From: Tannerellaceae bacterium
GTDB taxonomy: Bacteria; Bacteroidota; Bacteroidia; Bacteroidales; Tannerellaceae
Assembly (NCBI GenBank): GCA_031267205.1
Contig: JAIRZN010000141.1
Span: forward strand, 1 to 20,532
Reading direction: 5' to 3'
DNA: 20,532 nt
Of the stretch, positions 13,565 through 20,532 are shown one piece after another (within the stretch, counting starts at the first letter, position 1; the number at the start of each line of letters is the position of its first letter). The notes beneath the pieces were generated by a model, which searched no databases, had not been told where the DNA came from, and saw only the letters and a list, made by a program, of their open reading frames with translations. The position numbers were made by a program, and so were the translations under genes.

Positions 13565-13924
13565 TTATGGGTTTAATATTTCGTTCTGCACCTTTTTGCT
13601 TAACGAGCGCAAAACCAATTCGTAGGATTCGTCCAGCATTTGTTTCAGAACGTTGCCGGGTACATTCCCGTTCATGTACATCGAGCTCCAATGTATTTTA
13701 TTCAAATAGTATCCGGGAATAATATCATCATATGTTCCCCGTAAATCTTCGCCGTGCTCCGGCGTATGCTTGACGGAAATAATGGGCCTTCCCTCGCCGT
13801 CGTTGCCTACTAAGGCGAACATTTTGCCGCGAACGGAATAACGGATGGCATCCCATTCTTTTTTGTAATCCTCTTCGGCGCCCTTTTTCGAAAGGCAATG
13901 CGCCTGTATAAAATCATAATTCAT
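13565..13924 (-). CDS. MmcQ/YjbR family protein
   Basis: The protein has 119 residues, the normal size for this CyaY-like-fold family. Recognisable blocks are the N-terminal Y-D-F-I-Q-A-H-C-L-S-K-K-G-A-E-E-D (3-19), the strand RYSVRGKMFALVG (28-40), ISVKHTP (49-55) and GYYLNKIHWSSMYMNG (71-86), the last matching the family's G-Y-x-x-N-K-x-H-W signature. C-terminal helices (about 90-115) hold LKQMLDESYELVLRSL. Some members are described as DNA-binding but the biological role is not settled. A near-consensus -7 box (CATCTTTG on the minus strand, 13959-13966, one mismatch) lies 34 bases before the ATG. The gap to the PHP gene (13925-14098) otherwise holds only a hairpin. Confidence 0.9.
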   Translation of the reverse strand: MNYDFIQAHCLSKKGAEEDYKKEWDAIRYSVRGKMFALVGNDGEGRPIISVKHTPEHGEDLRGTYDDIIPGYYLNKIHWSSMYMNGNVPGNVLKQMLDESYELVLRSLSKKVQNEILNP

Positions 13925-14048
13925 GTGCTGTATGGTTTTCTTTTAGTAATACATGGCGCAAAGATGATGAAAAAACCGTTGACTGTCGCTACTTTCCGGC
14001 AGTGTGCATACATTTCTTCCGCTGTATGTCGATACGAGGTTGCCGGAT

Positions 14049-14080
14049 GCAGATTGCGCAGGCGTTTTTGCGCAATCTGC
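14049..14080 (-). terminator. Hairpin after the SusC-SusD-PHP unit
   Basis: Positions 14049-14060 and 14069-14080 are perfect 12-bp reverse complements around an 8-base loop, starting 18 bases past the stop codon of the PHP gene. There is no T-run on the minus-strand 3' side, so it may act as a Rho-dependent pause or mRNA end-protection structure rather than a standard intrinsic terminator. Confidence 0.6.
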
Positions 14081-14098
14081 CAATTGATGAACGGTCGG

Positions 14099-15211
14099 TT
14101 AAAAGTCGAGTCTTACATTAAGATACTTATCCACTCCGGTAAGCATATTGCCCACCTTATAAACTATGCCGGCTTGCTCCTTATCGGGGACGGAAACTAC
14201 AATTGTCCGTCCTGCAGGGAGGAATAGTTCCTCAGGATAAGCAGGCGAAGCGTCGAGGCGTTCAAGCCTGTAAGGAACGTCTGAAAGATTGGCTATTTCA
14301 AGCATCTTCCTGCCGTTCTCGTTGTGAAACGACGGACGTATCTCTACCGTTTCGCCGAAAAATTCCTGCAAGTATTCCTCCTTGCCTATCAGTGTGTCGA
14401 AGAAGTATATAAAGGTGCGTTTTGCAAAGAGAGCTTCCCTGATTCCTTCCTCCGTCCGGTCACGGCTTAAGACCAGCGTCATGGGGCGGATGAAAGATGG
14501 GGAGAAGTCATACAGCCGCTCATTAACGTCGTGAACGTCCGTGTTGCCTATTATGGCCAGGTCCTTATCTATGGTCCAATTCAGCGCGACAGGATACCAC
14601 TCGAACTCATTAAACACCTCTATGCCGTGAAGCCAGCCGTTGCGGTACAATGTTTCATGCACAGGATACCAGCGTATGCTGTCGACGCCCCATCCCGGAT
14701 GATTCCAGAAGATAAAGGCCCCCTGTTTGACAGCTTCCTCGAACACCTTCATGTAGTCGGTATGTGTAAGGGCGTTGATGTCCTTAACGAAGAGAGCGTT
14801 CAAGTGTCCGGGAGGCATAAGTCGGGTAATTTCGGCTCCGCGTATAAGTATAAGGTTACGTCTGGCGGCATCCTTCGCCGCTATTTCGTATGCAAGGTTA
14901 TGATCGCCCTTCTCAATGCCGCGTCGCGAAGGCTGTCCCTCTATATGTTCGGTGATAGCGATAGCGTCAAGGCCTTCTTCCCAGGCTTCGTCTATACGTA
15001 GAGAAGGCCATACTATACCGTCGGAGAAAATGGTATGCATATGGAAATCGCACTTTAGCAGTTGATAGCCGCCTATCTTCTCAGGCATATGTATCGTCCG
15101 GCGCGCCTTGAGGCGGCCTTGTCCCGCCTTTATTGACTTCGGCAGCTCTTGTGCAAAGAGTGTGACCGCGCTTGCTGCGAATACTGATAATACGAATAAA
15201 AGTCGTTTCAT
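14099..15211 (-). CDS. Secreted PHP-superfamily phosphodiesterase (Sb-PDE-like)
   Basis: The protein has 370 residues with a signal peptide at 1-20 ending LFA before Gln21. The PHP metal-binding residues are in order: HMHT (57-60; His57, His59), Asp64, TEH (87-89; His89), GAEITR (125-130; Glu127), PGHLN (134-138; His136), WNHPGW (169-174; His171) and GNTDVHD (222-228; Asp225, His227). This is a complete trinuclear-type site, so the enzyme should be active. A small beta domain (about 285-370) follows the PHP fold. The set IWPS-x-R-x-DEAW-x-EGLD and ITRLMPPGHLN resembles Bacteroidota proteins labelled Sb-PDE family phosphodiesterases; that name is from memory and moderately certain. It is 30 bases after SusD in the same unit, implying periplasmic or surface hydrolysis of the ligand handled by SusC/SusD. 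Confidence 0.88.
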   Translation of the reverse strand: MKRLLFVLSVFAASAVTLFAQELPKSIKAGQGRLKARRTIHMPEKIGGYQLLKCDFHMHTIFSDGIVWPSLRIDEAWEEGLDAIAITEHIEGQPSRRGIEKGDHNLAYEIAAKDAARRNLILIRGAEITRLMPPGHLNALFVKDINALTHTDYMKVFEEAVKQGAFIFWNHPGWGVDSIRWYPVHETLYRNGWLHGIEVFNEFEWYPVALNWTIDKDLAIIGNTDVHDVNERLYDFSPSFIRPMTLVLSRDRTEEGIREALFAKRTFIYFFDTLIGKEEYLQEFFGETVEIRPSFHNENGRKMLEIANLSDVPYRLERLDASPAYPEELFLPAGRTIVVSVPDKEQAGIVYKVGNMLTGVDKYLNVRLDF

Positions 15212-15241
15212 TTTTCCAGTGTTTTATGATTAATATTAAAA

Positions 15242-17074
15242 TTATTCCCACCCGAATATCTGTGGCGCCAAGGCCGGATTCAGGTCCATCTCATGGCGGG
15301 GGACGGGGCGGTAGTAGAATTGAGGCTCTTCAAACGCGCCCATATCCTTTATTGTAAGAATATTCCCCGAATCGCCGCCGGTGAGATATATCGTCGCATT
15401 CTGGTCGTCTATACTCCCGGCCCTGTAATATGCGAGCTTTACTCCTAAGCTGTTCGCCTCCTTATCGTCTTCGGCGGGTATGGATTGGTCGGAAGGGATG
15501 AGGAATACATCTTCGGCGCCGTCGCCGGTGAGGTCAAACTTGCCGAGGGATGGAAAGTAGATGCCTTCCGGCTCCTTTTCCAGCAGCTTGCCGCCGTGCC
15601 AGCGCATGAGGTCGTTATACCGGAATCCTTCAAAGGCTAACTCCACGCGCCGCTCGCGTCTTATCTCAAGTACGCTCTTCCACCGGCTGCCTGCAACCGA
15701 AACTACGTCGGGATATGCATCCTGCATTAAAGGATCGACGGCCGGGTCGAGCGGCATCGGAGGCATGCCGGCGCGTGCGCGGAGAATATTCACGCTTATG
15801 TCCAAATCGTTTGCGGTCAATTCGCCCAGTTCGGCTTTCGCTTCGGCATACGTGAGGAGAGTTTCGGCATAGCGTAATACGGGATAATCGACGCTATGGT
15901 AAATGTCCTCCGACTTGTCGTTAACGAAACCTTTTATCAGATGATAGCCCGAAAAGTTCTTGTTAAACGTCTGCACGTATGTTCCGGCGCCTGTGGCGTA
16001 GGTCATCACATTAATTAGTTCCCAGCCGGGAAAGGCGATCGTTTGCTTGAGCCGCAGGTCGCGGCCGGTGAACTCTTCGGTGAACATACGTGTGCGGTAG
16101 CCGGGTTGCGAGGAATAGAAGCTGCCGTCGTCCATCAGGTATGATTGTATCATATCTTTTGCCGGAAATGATTCGTAGTTGCCGAACATATACGCCCAGA
16201 AGCCGCCGGATATCGTCTTGCGGTCGTATTGCCGGACAAGTATGACTTCGGGATTGCCGGCAAGCTCGATGTTTGTGAACAGCGAGAGGTAGTCGGTCTC
16301 CGGACTGCCGGTATTATAGATGCCAAAGCCGCCGTTATCCATTATTTCACGCGCGGCCTCGCTTGCCATACGCAGGTACTTGTCCGCCGTCGATTGCAGG
16401 CCGAGTTCGGGGTGATACTTCCGCCATGTCCCCTCATACAGGGCGTGGCGGGCCATGAAGGACAATACTACCCACCTGTCTACCGAGCCGGCGGGCTGCC
16501 CCGTGCGTACTGCTCCGGCTGCAAAGGTGTAATCTTCAAAAATCTTGTCGACAACCGTCGCACGATCGTCGCGCGCGGCGAAAAGGGCTTCATCTGTCGT
16601 GCCGAATGCTGTCTCGCGCCAGGGGACATCGGAATAGCGCAGCACTTTGTTCATATAGAAGCGGGCGCGGAAGAAACGGGCGACGCCTTTGTAATGATTC
16701 AGCGTCTCGCCGGTTACATTAGCCTTGTCGCAATTATCAAGGAAGATGTTTATCTCCCTCAAATCGGTCCAGTCCCATCCGCCCGTGACGGTGGTAGAGC
16801 TCGGATTGGCGGAGATCATAATATTCTTGTGCTCCGTAAGGGCCGTAGTGCCTTGGTTGTCTGTTCCCTCGTCGGCGGTATAGCTGCCGGGGCCGGGGAA
16901 ATCATAAAGCCCGTAGCAGTACATCTTAAGGTCTTCCTCGGTATTGAAAAAATTCTCGACGCCTATCTCCGTTAGCGGCAGGCGTTCCATATACCCGTCG
17001 TTGCAGGACTGCTGCAGGATTGTTATGACGAGGCCGGCGCAGATGGCGGCAATGTATCTGATGTTTGTCTTCAT
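15242..17074 (-). CDS. SusD/RagB-family outer-membrane nutrient-binding lipoprotein
   Basis: The protein has 610 residues with a lipoprotein signal whose lipid Cys is residue 24 (ILQQSC), a loose but Bacteroidota-acceptable lipobox. The SusD pattern is clear: RLPLTEIGVENFFNTEEDLKMYCYGLYDF (30-58), the TPR-like AEAKAELGELTANDLDISVNILRARAGMP block and LEIRRERRVELAFEGFRYNDLMRW near residues 475-500. It ends in QIFGWE, typical of the family. SusD proteins form the surface lid over the SusC barrel and capture the ligand. It lies 21 bases after susC and 30 before the PHP gene. The ligand cannot be read from sequence, but the partner enzyme suggests a phosphorylated compound rather than a plain glycan. 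Confidence 0.97.
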   Translation of the reverse strand: MKTNIRYIAAICAGLVITILQQSCNDGYMERLPLTEIGVENFFNTEEDLKMYCYGLYDFPGPGSYTADEGTDNQGTTALTEHKNIMISANPSSTTVTGGWDWTDLREINIFLDNCDKANVTGETLNHYKGVARFFRARFYMNKVLRYSDVPWRETAFGTTDEALFAARDDRATVVDKIFEDYTFAAGAVRTGQPAGSVDRWVVLSFMARHALYEGTWRKYHPELGLQSTADKYLRMASEAAREIMDNGGFGIYNTGSPETDYLSLFTNIELAGNPEVILVRQYDRKTISGGFWAYMFGNYESFPAKDMIQSYLMDDGSFYSSQPGYRTRMFTEEFTGRDLRLKQTIAFPGWELINVMTYATGAGTYVQTFNKNFSGYHLIKGFVNDKSEDIYHSVDYPVLRYAETLLTYAEAKAELGELTANDLDISVNILRARAGMPPMPLDPAVDPLMQDAYPDVVSVAGSRWKSVLEIRRERRVELAFEGFRYNDLMRWHGGKLLEKEPEGIYFPSLGKFDLTGDGAEDVFLIPSDQSIPAEDDKEANSLGVKLAYYRAGSIDDQNATIYLTGGDSGNILTIKDMGAFEEPQFYYRPVPRHEMDLNPALAPQIFGWE

Positions 17075-17095
17075 TTAGTCATGATTTATTATGAA

Positions 17096-20000
17096 TTAAA
17101 AAGTAATATTCAAGCCTGCGGAAAAATTGCGGTCGAACGGGTACGTATATCCGTAGCCGTTGTCGGTAACGGCTTCGGGATCGTAGTATTTGCTTAGGGC
17201 CGACCATTCGCACAGGTTATCTATGCCGATGAATATACGCGCCCTTGAGACGTTGACCTTGGCCGTGAGGGCGGCGGGGAGGGTATAGCCGACGGTTACG
17301 TTCTTGACGCGCAGGTAGGCGGCGTTCAGCAGGTGGCCTGTTTGCGGTATGGCAAGTCCCATAGCTTCGTTTATGCCTGTGCCGAGATTCTTGTCGGCTA
17401 ACCAGCATTGGAAGACGGGGTATCGGGCATTCAGGTTTTGATCGGCCAATCCGGCATTGATGTAGGAAACGGAGTGCTTGGCGCGCTCAGTCTCGCTGTC
17501 GCCCTGCGGCCGGTAGAAGTCATACAGATGCTCGTAGCCGCCGGCATACGGTTGTTGGTAGAAACTCCAGTAAAGAAAGCTCTGGGGATAATAATCTCGC
17601 TTGGCTATTCCTTGTATGAAGACGTTGGCATCGAACCCGTTCCACTGTGCGTTGAACGTGAAGCCGAAACGCAGGCGGGGTGCGCTGTTGCCGATAACGG
17701 ACAGGTCGTCGGCATCGTCGGCTGTCGTGCCTTTTGTTATACGCCCGTCGCCGTTCAGGTCTTTATACTTAGGCCAGCCGGGTACTATGTCGAGGGCTCC
17801 CCATGGTATGATACTGCTCTCGTCTAACTGCGAGATTTCTTCCTGCGTGGCGAACAGGCCGTCGCTCTGCAGCCCCCATATATCTCCCAGCTCGAATCCT
17901 TCGTAGTACGACCCGAACATTTTCGTGGGATTGTCGAAACGGGTGATGCGCGTATGGTTGTCGGAAAGAACAAACTTTGCATTCCAGACCAATGGCTTCG
18001 AGGCGAGCCTTAACTCGTCATGATACGCGATGCTTAGCTCCCAGCCCGTCGTGCGTAGGTCTGCGGCGTTTTCCTTAGGCTCGGAGGCCCCCAGCATACC
18101 GGGGAGCTCGCGACCTGTGGAGAGCATATTACGTGTGTCGCGGCGATAGACGTCGAACGTCGCCGAGAGTTTATTGCCGAAGAAGCCGAGGTCAAGACCA
18201 ATATTCGCGGTAGTAATCTCCTCCCAGGTATAGTTCGAGGATACAAGGCCGGGCGTTGTTACTATCTGCTGGATTTTGCCGTCCACAAGGTAGTTGCCTT
18301 GCCTCGCGTCCATTGTCGGGATGTAGCCGTACTCGCTTACAAGTTGATTGCCGAGGGAACCGTAGGATAGCCGCAGCTTTGTCTGGCTTACGACAGGGTA
18401 TAGGGGCGCGAAGAACTTTTCCGAATCTAACCTCCATGCTACCGAAGCCGATGGGAAGAACCCGAAGCGTTTATTCTCAGGGAAACGGGACGATCCGTCG
18501 TAGCGCCCGTTTATCTCGGCTATATAACGGTTGTCATACGTGTAATTGGCCCTGAAGAAGACGCCGCGCAGGGCCCAGTCGCGCACCGTCTCGTTTACTG
18601 TCTGCTCGCCGGAAGCAAGCCCGATCGTGGGCAGCGAGGATGAGATAAGTCCCTCGCGCTCGGCGCTGAAGTAGTTGTTCTTGTTGTATTCCTGGTTATA
18701 TCCGGCTATGAGCGTTAGGTCATGGCGACGGTTGAAGGTGCGGTCGAAGGTGGCGTATACGTCAAAGACGTTATAGTTGTCGAACGTCGCCCGGCGGTAC
18801 GCTCGCGTGTCGCCTTCTTCGCGTATATCCTCCGGGCCGTACCCGATTTTGTACTTTGTGTAGTACCATTGATAGTCGCCGTATCCGCGCGCTAAGGTAT
18901 AGTTGGCGTTTATCAGAAGGCTTCTTTCAAAAAATGAGGCCTCGGCGGAGAATGTCGCCTGGAATTTGTCATACTTATCGCTCTCCTCGCCGCCGTCGGC
19001 CAGCCGCGCCATACTGCGGCCTACGGTTGTATTGGCCCACGCGCCGTCGGGATTTACATCATGGTCGTCGGGAGCGAAATCGTAGAAGGTATCCATATTA
19101 TAGCCCTGTGACGGCTTATTACGCTCGGTGGCTACGTATGATATGTTGTTGGATATACGGAAATGCTCGCCGATGGAATAATCTGCCTTATTGCGTATGC
19201 TGTAACGGACGAAATTATCGCGGTCGACGATATGCGCAAGCAAGCCGTCTTCGGTATCTATCCCTGCGGAGAAATAGTAACGTAGCCCGCCGGAGGATCC
19301 CGACACGGAGGCTTGGTTGGAAGTTGTGGCCGTAGTCGTGTTAAGGAAATAATCCGACCAGTCCGTATCGCCCATATAATCCCATTGCGTCTGGTCGAGA
19401 GGATTGATGCGCACCGCTGGCTGCGAAGGATCGTCGGAGCGGCGGCGCGCCCATTCCAAGCGTTCGTCGCTCGCTACGTGGCCCGAACTCCAGGGCGTAT
19501 TCAGCACGGCGATATTCTTTAGCTTAAGGTAGATGTACGGGTCCGACGTCTTCGCAGGCAGGACGGTAGGATGCTTCCACGCGAAGTTATTGTTGTAAGA
19601 AACCTGTACGCGGTCGCCGCCGCCTTGCTTGGTAGTGATTAATATGACGCCGAAGGCTGCGCGCGCTCCGTAGATAGCGGCCGACGATGCATCTTTCAAG
19701 GCCGATATGCTCTCTATGTCTGCCGGTAGCAACATCGTAAGCTCCGCAGCGCTCGAGGCCACGCCGTCGATAAGTATAAGGGGCTCGCCGCCGTTGATTG
19801 ACGCCGTTCCGCGTATGTTTATACCGGGCGTCGCTCCGGGCTCGCCGTTGCTGAAGTCAATGTTAAGATTCGGGATGACGCCCTGCAATCCTTTGAAGAT
19901 GTTATTCACCGGCCGCTGCTCAAGCTCCTTCGCGCTGATACGGTCGACCGAGCCCGACAGGTTTACCTTCCTCTGCACGCCATAGCCGACAACTACCACC

Positions 20001-20320
20001 TCGTCCAGCATTTCATCGTCCTCCTCAAGCTCGATACGCAGGTCGGAGCCGTCGCCTGCGGCAACTTTTTTAGTAATAAAGCCGAGGTAGCTCACGCTAA
20101 GTGCGGCGTTTCCGGCGACGCTCATCTCAAACCTCCCCTCGATGTCGGTGATTGTCCCGTTCCCGCTCTCAGGCTCAATAACGCTCGCTCCGGCAAGGGG
20201 CTCCCCGCTCGCGCTGACCACAACGCCGCGCAGGGTGCGCCGCGCACGCACCTGTCCGTCTACCGGCTGCATGCCGGCAAACAAAAGGGCGCAGAATAAT
20301 AAGAATGTTGTTAATTTCAT
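17096..20320 (-). CDS. SusC/RagA-family TonB-dependent outer-membrane transporter
   Basis: The protein has 1074 residues with a signal peptide at 1-22 ending VDG before Gln23. A carboxypeptidase-regulatory-like domain follows (about 29-98; RGVVVSASGEPLAGASVIEP). Next come the DEVVVVGYG segment (106-114), the plug domain (about 118-235; GLQGVIPNLN, GINIRGTASINGG, LILIDGVA, SALKDASSAAIYGARAAFGVILITTK) and a long beta-barrel ending in SAGLNITF with the terminal Phe needed for barrel assembly. The length is normal for the family and no frameshift is visible. It imports a ligand across the outer membrane using TonB energy together with SusD encoded next. A -7 box lies 28 bases ahead of the ATG. 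The regulator (for example an anti-sigma or hybrid two-component protein) must be outside the window. No N-terminal anti-sigma-interaction (STN) domain is evident. Confidence 0.98.
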   Translation of the reverse strand: MKLTTFLLFCALLFAGMQPVDGQVRARRTLRGVVVSASGEPLAGASVIEPESGNGTITDIEGRFEMSVAGNAALSVSYLGFITKKVAAGDGSDLRIELEEDDEMLDEVVVVGYGVQRKVNLSGSVDRISAKELEQRPVNNIFKGLQGVIPNLNIDFSNGEPGATPGINIRGTASINGGEPLILIDGVASSAAELTMLLPADIESISALKDASSAAIYGARAAFGVILITTKQGGGDRVQVSYNNNFAWKHPTVLPAKTSDPYIYLKLKNIAVLNTPWSSGHVASDERLEWARRRSDDPSQPAVRINPLDQTQWDYMGDTDWSDYFLNTTTATTSNQASVSGSSGGLRYYFSAGIDTEDGLLAHIVDRDNFVRYSIRNKADYSIGEHFRISNNISYVATERNKPSQGYNMDTFYDFAPDDHDVNPDGAWANTTVGRSMARLADGGEESDKYDKFQATFSAEASFFERSLLINANYTLARGYGDYQWYYTKYKIGYGPEDIREEGDTRAYRRATFDNYNVFDVYATFDRTFNRRHDLTLIAGYNQEYNKNNYFSAEREGLISSSLPTIGLASGEQTVNETVRDWALRGVFFRANYTYDNRYIAEINGRYDGSSRFPENKRFGFFPSASVAWRLDSEKFFAPLYPVVSQTKLRLSYGSLGNQLVSEYGYIPTMDARQGNYLVDGKIQQIVTTPGLVSSNYTWEEITTANIGLDLGFFGNKLSATFDVYRRDTRNMLSTGRELPGMLGASEPKENAADLRTTGWELSIAYHDELRLASKPLVWNAKFVLSDNHTRITRFDNPTKMFGSYYEGFELGDIWGLQSDGLFATQEEISQLDESSIIPWGALDIVPGWPKYKDLNGDGRITKGTTADDADDLSVIGNSAPRLRFGFTFNAQWNGFDANVFIQGIAKRDYYPQSFLYWSFYQQPYAGGYEHLYDFYRPQGDSETERAKHSVSYINAGLADQNLNARYPVFQCWLADKNLGTGINEAMGLAIPQTGHLLNAAYLRVKNVTVGYTLPAALTAKVNVSRARIFIGIDNLCEWSALSKYYDPEAVTDNGYGYTYPFDRNFSAGLNITF

Positions 20321-20348
20321 CTCTACTTTTTGTTGATTTTATGGAAGG

Positions 20349-20356
20349 CAAAAGTA
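20349..20356 (-). promoter_or_regulatory. Predicted -7 box of the susC promoter
   Basis: On the minus strand this reads TACTTTTG, an exact TAnnTTTG match, giving a leader of about 20 bases to the SusC ATG. The spacer region toward -33 has no TTG but contains one arm of an inverted repeat (20379-20385), so an activator may replace the missing -33 contact. Function inferred from consensus and position. Confidence 0.45.
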
Positions 20357-20378
20357 GAGGCCGGATGTTACGCCGGAA

Positions 20379-20426
20379 TTAACCGATTTTTACGAACGGG
20401 AATACATACGGATAAGAAACGGTTAA
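20379..20426. promoter_or_regulatory. Spaced inverted repeat upstream of susC
   Basis: TTAACCG (20379-20385) and CGGTTAA (20420-20426) are 7-bp inverted copies with centres 41 bp apart, close to four helical turns. The inner arm begins 22 bases upstream of the -7 box. This could be a two-site operator for a dimeric regulator or a looping site; short arms make chance a real alternative. The rest of the leader to 20532 holds no gene I can support. Confidence 0.35.
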
Positions 20427-20532
20427 ATTTATCCGCCAAACAAAACGATGCCGCCGGCGCGCGCATAAATCCCGCCCCCGCAGAAAGCTTGAAACATAGC
20501 GGAGTTACCGCCCCCGCCGCAATTGCCGCACC

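Noticed and set aside
13476..13691. 72-residue N-terminal extension of the radical SAM gene
   Set aside because: It overlaps the MmcQ/YjbR gene in another frame, is rich in charged residues without family resemblance, and the ATG at 13475 begins a normal domain start.
16229..16975. 248-codon plus-strand open frame opposite susD
   Set aside because: It is antisense to a clear SusD gene and has no recognisable features; long antisense frames are common in GC-moderate coding DNA.
20369..20532. Partial minus-strand open frame entering from the right edge
   Set aside because: About 54 codons are open but the peptide is low in complexity and unrecognisable, and it would end on top of the susC promoter. 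It cannot be judged without sequence to the right.

Overview
The window looks like a Bacteroidales (phylum Bacteroidota) chromosome segment. The support is a SusC/SusD pair, many lipoproteins with Bacteroidota-type signal peptides, a free-standing LytTR regulator, a type II glutaminyl cyclase lipoprotein, and -7 promoter boxes of the TAnnTTTG type ahead of most transcription units. All 18 genes I support are on the minus strand, so transcription runs from high to low coordinates. I see no rRNA, tRNA, CRISPR array, transposase or phage gene.

Right part (20532-14099): SusC (20320-17096), SusD (17074-15242) and a secreted PHP-superfamily phosphodiesterase (15211-14099) form a tight three-gene unit. 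It looks like an outer-membrane uptake locus whose only enzyme in view is a PHP hydrolase rather than a glycoside hydrolase. A strong hairpin lies just beyond the last gene.

Middle part (13924-10322): an MmcQ/YjbR-family protein, a radical SAM enzyme, a glutaminyl cyclase lipoprotein translationally overlapping a SufE-like protein, then a 367-base gap, then a small LytTR regulator. The gap holds an eight-copy, 21-bp minisatellite whose every unit has a 15-bp dyad core, flanked by imperfect inverted repeats.

Left part (10146-51): a ten-gene run, apparently one operon, closed by a perfect 13-bp stem at the window edge. In transcription order it encodes a soluble FHA protein, a membrane Ser/Thr kinase with a Sel1/TPR-like extracytoplasmic region, a second tail-anchored Ser/Thr kinase, a tail-anchored PP2C phosphatase, a single-pass FHA protein, a secreted WG-repeat protein with Ig-like (CARDB-type) C-terminal domains, a small outer-membrane beta-barrel, a fimbrillin-anchor-like lipoprotein, an S41-family protease lipoprotein and a third FHA protein with two membrane helices. 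Two writers, one eraser and three readers of Ser/Thr phosphorylation are thus bundled with four exported envelope proteins. I know of no characterised pathway with this composition. It is the best candidate here for an undescribed system, plausibly one that links inner-membrane phospho-signalling to assembly or proteolysis at the outer membrane. The LytTR gene just upstream may regulate it. Functions are inferred from domain recognition by eye; no database search was possible.
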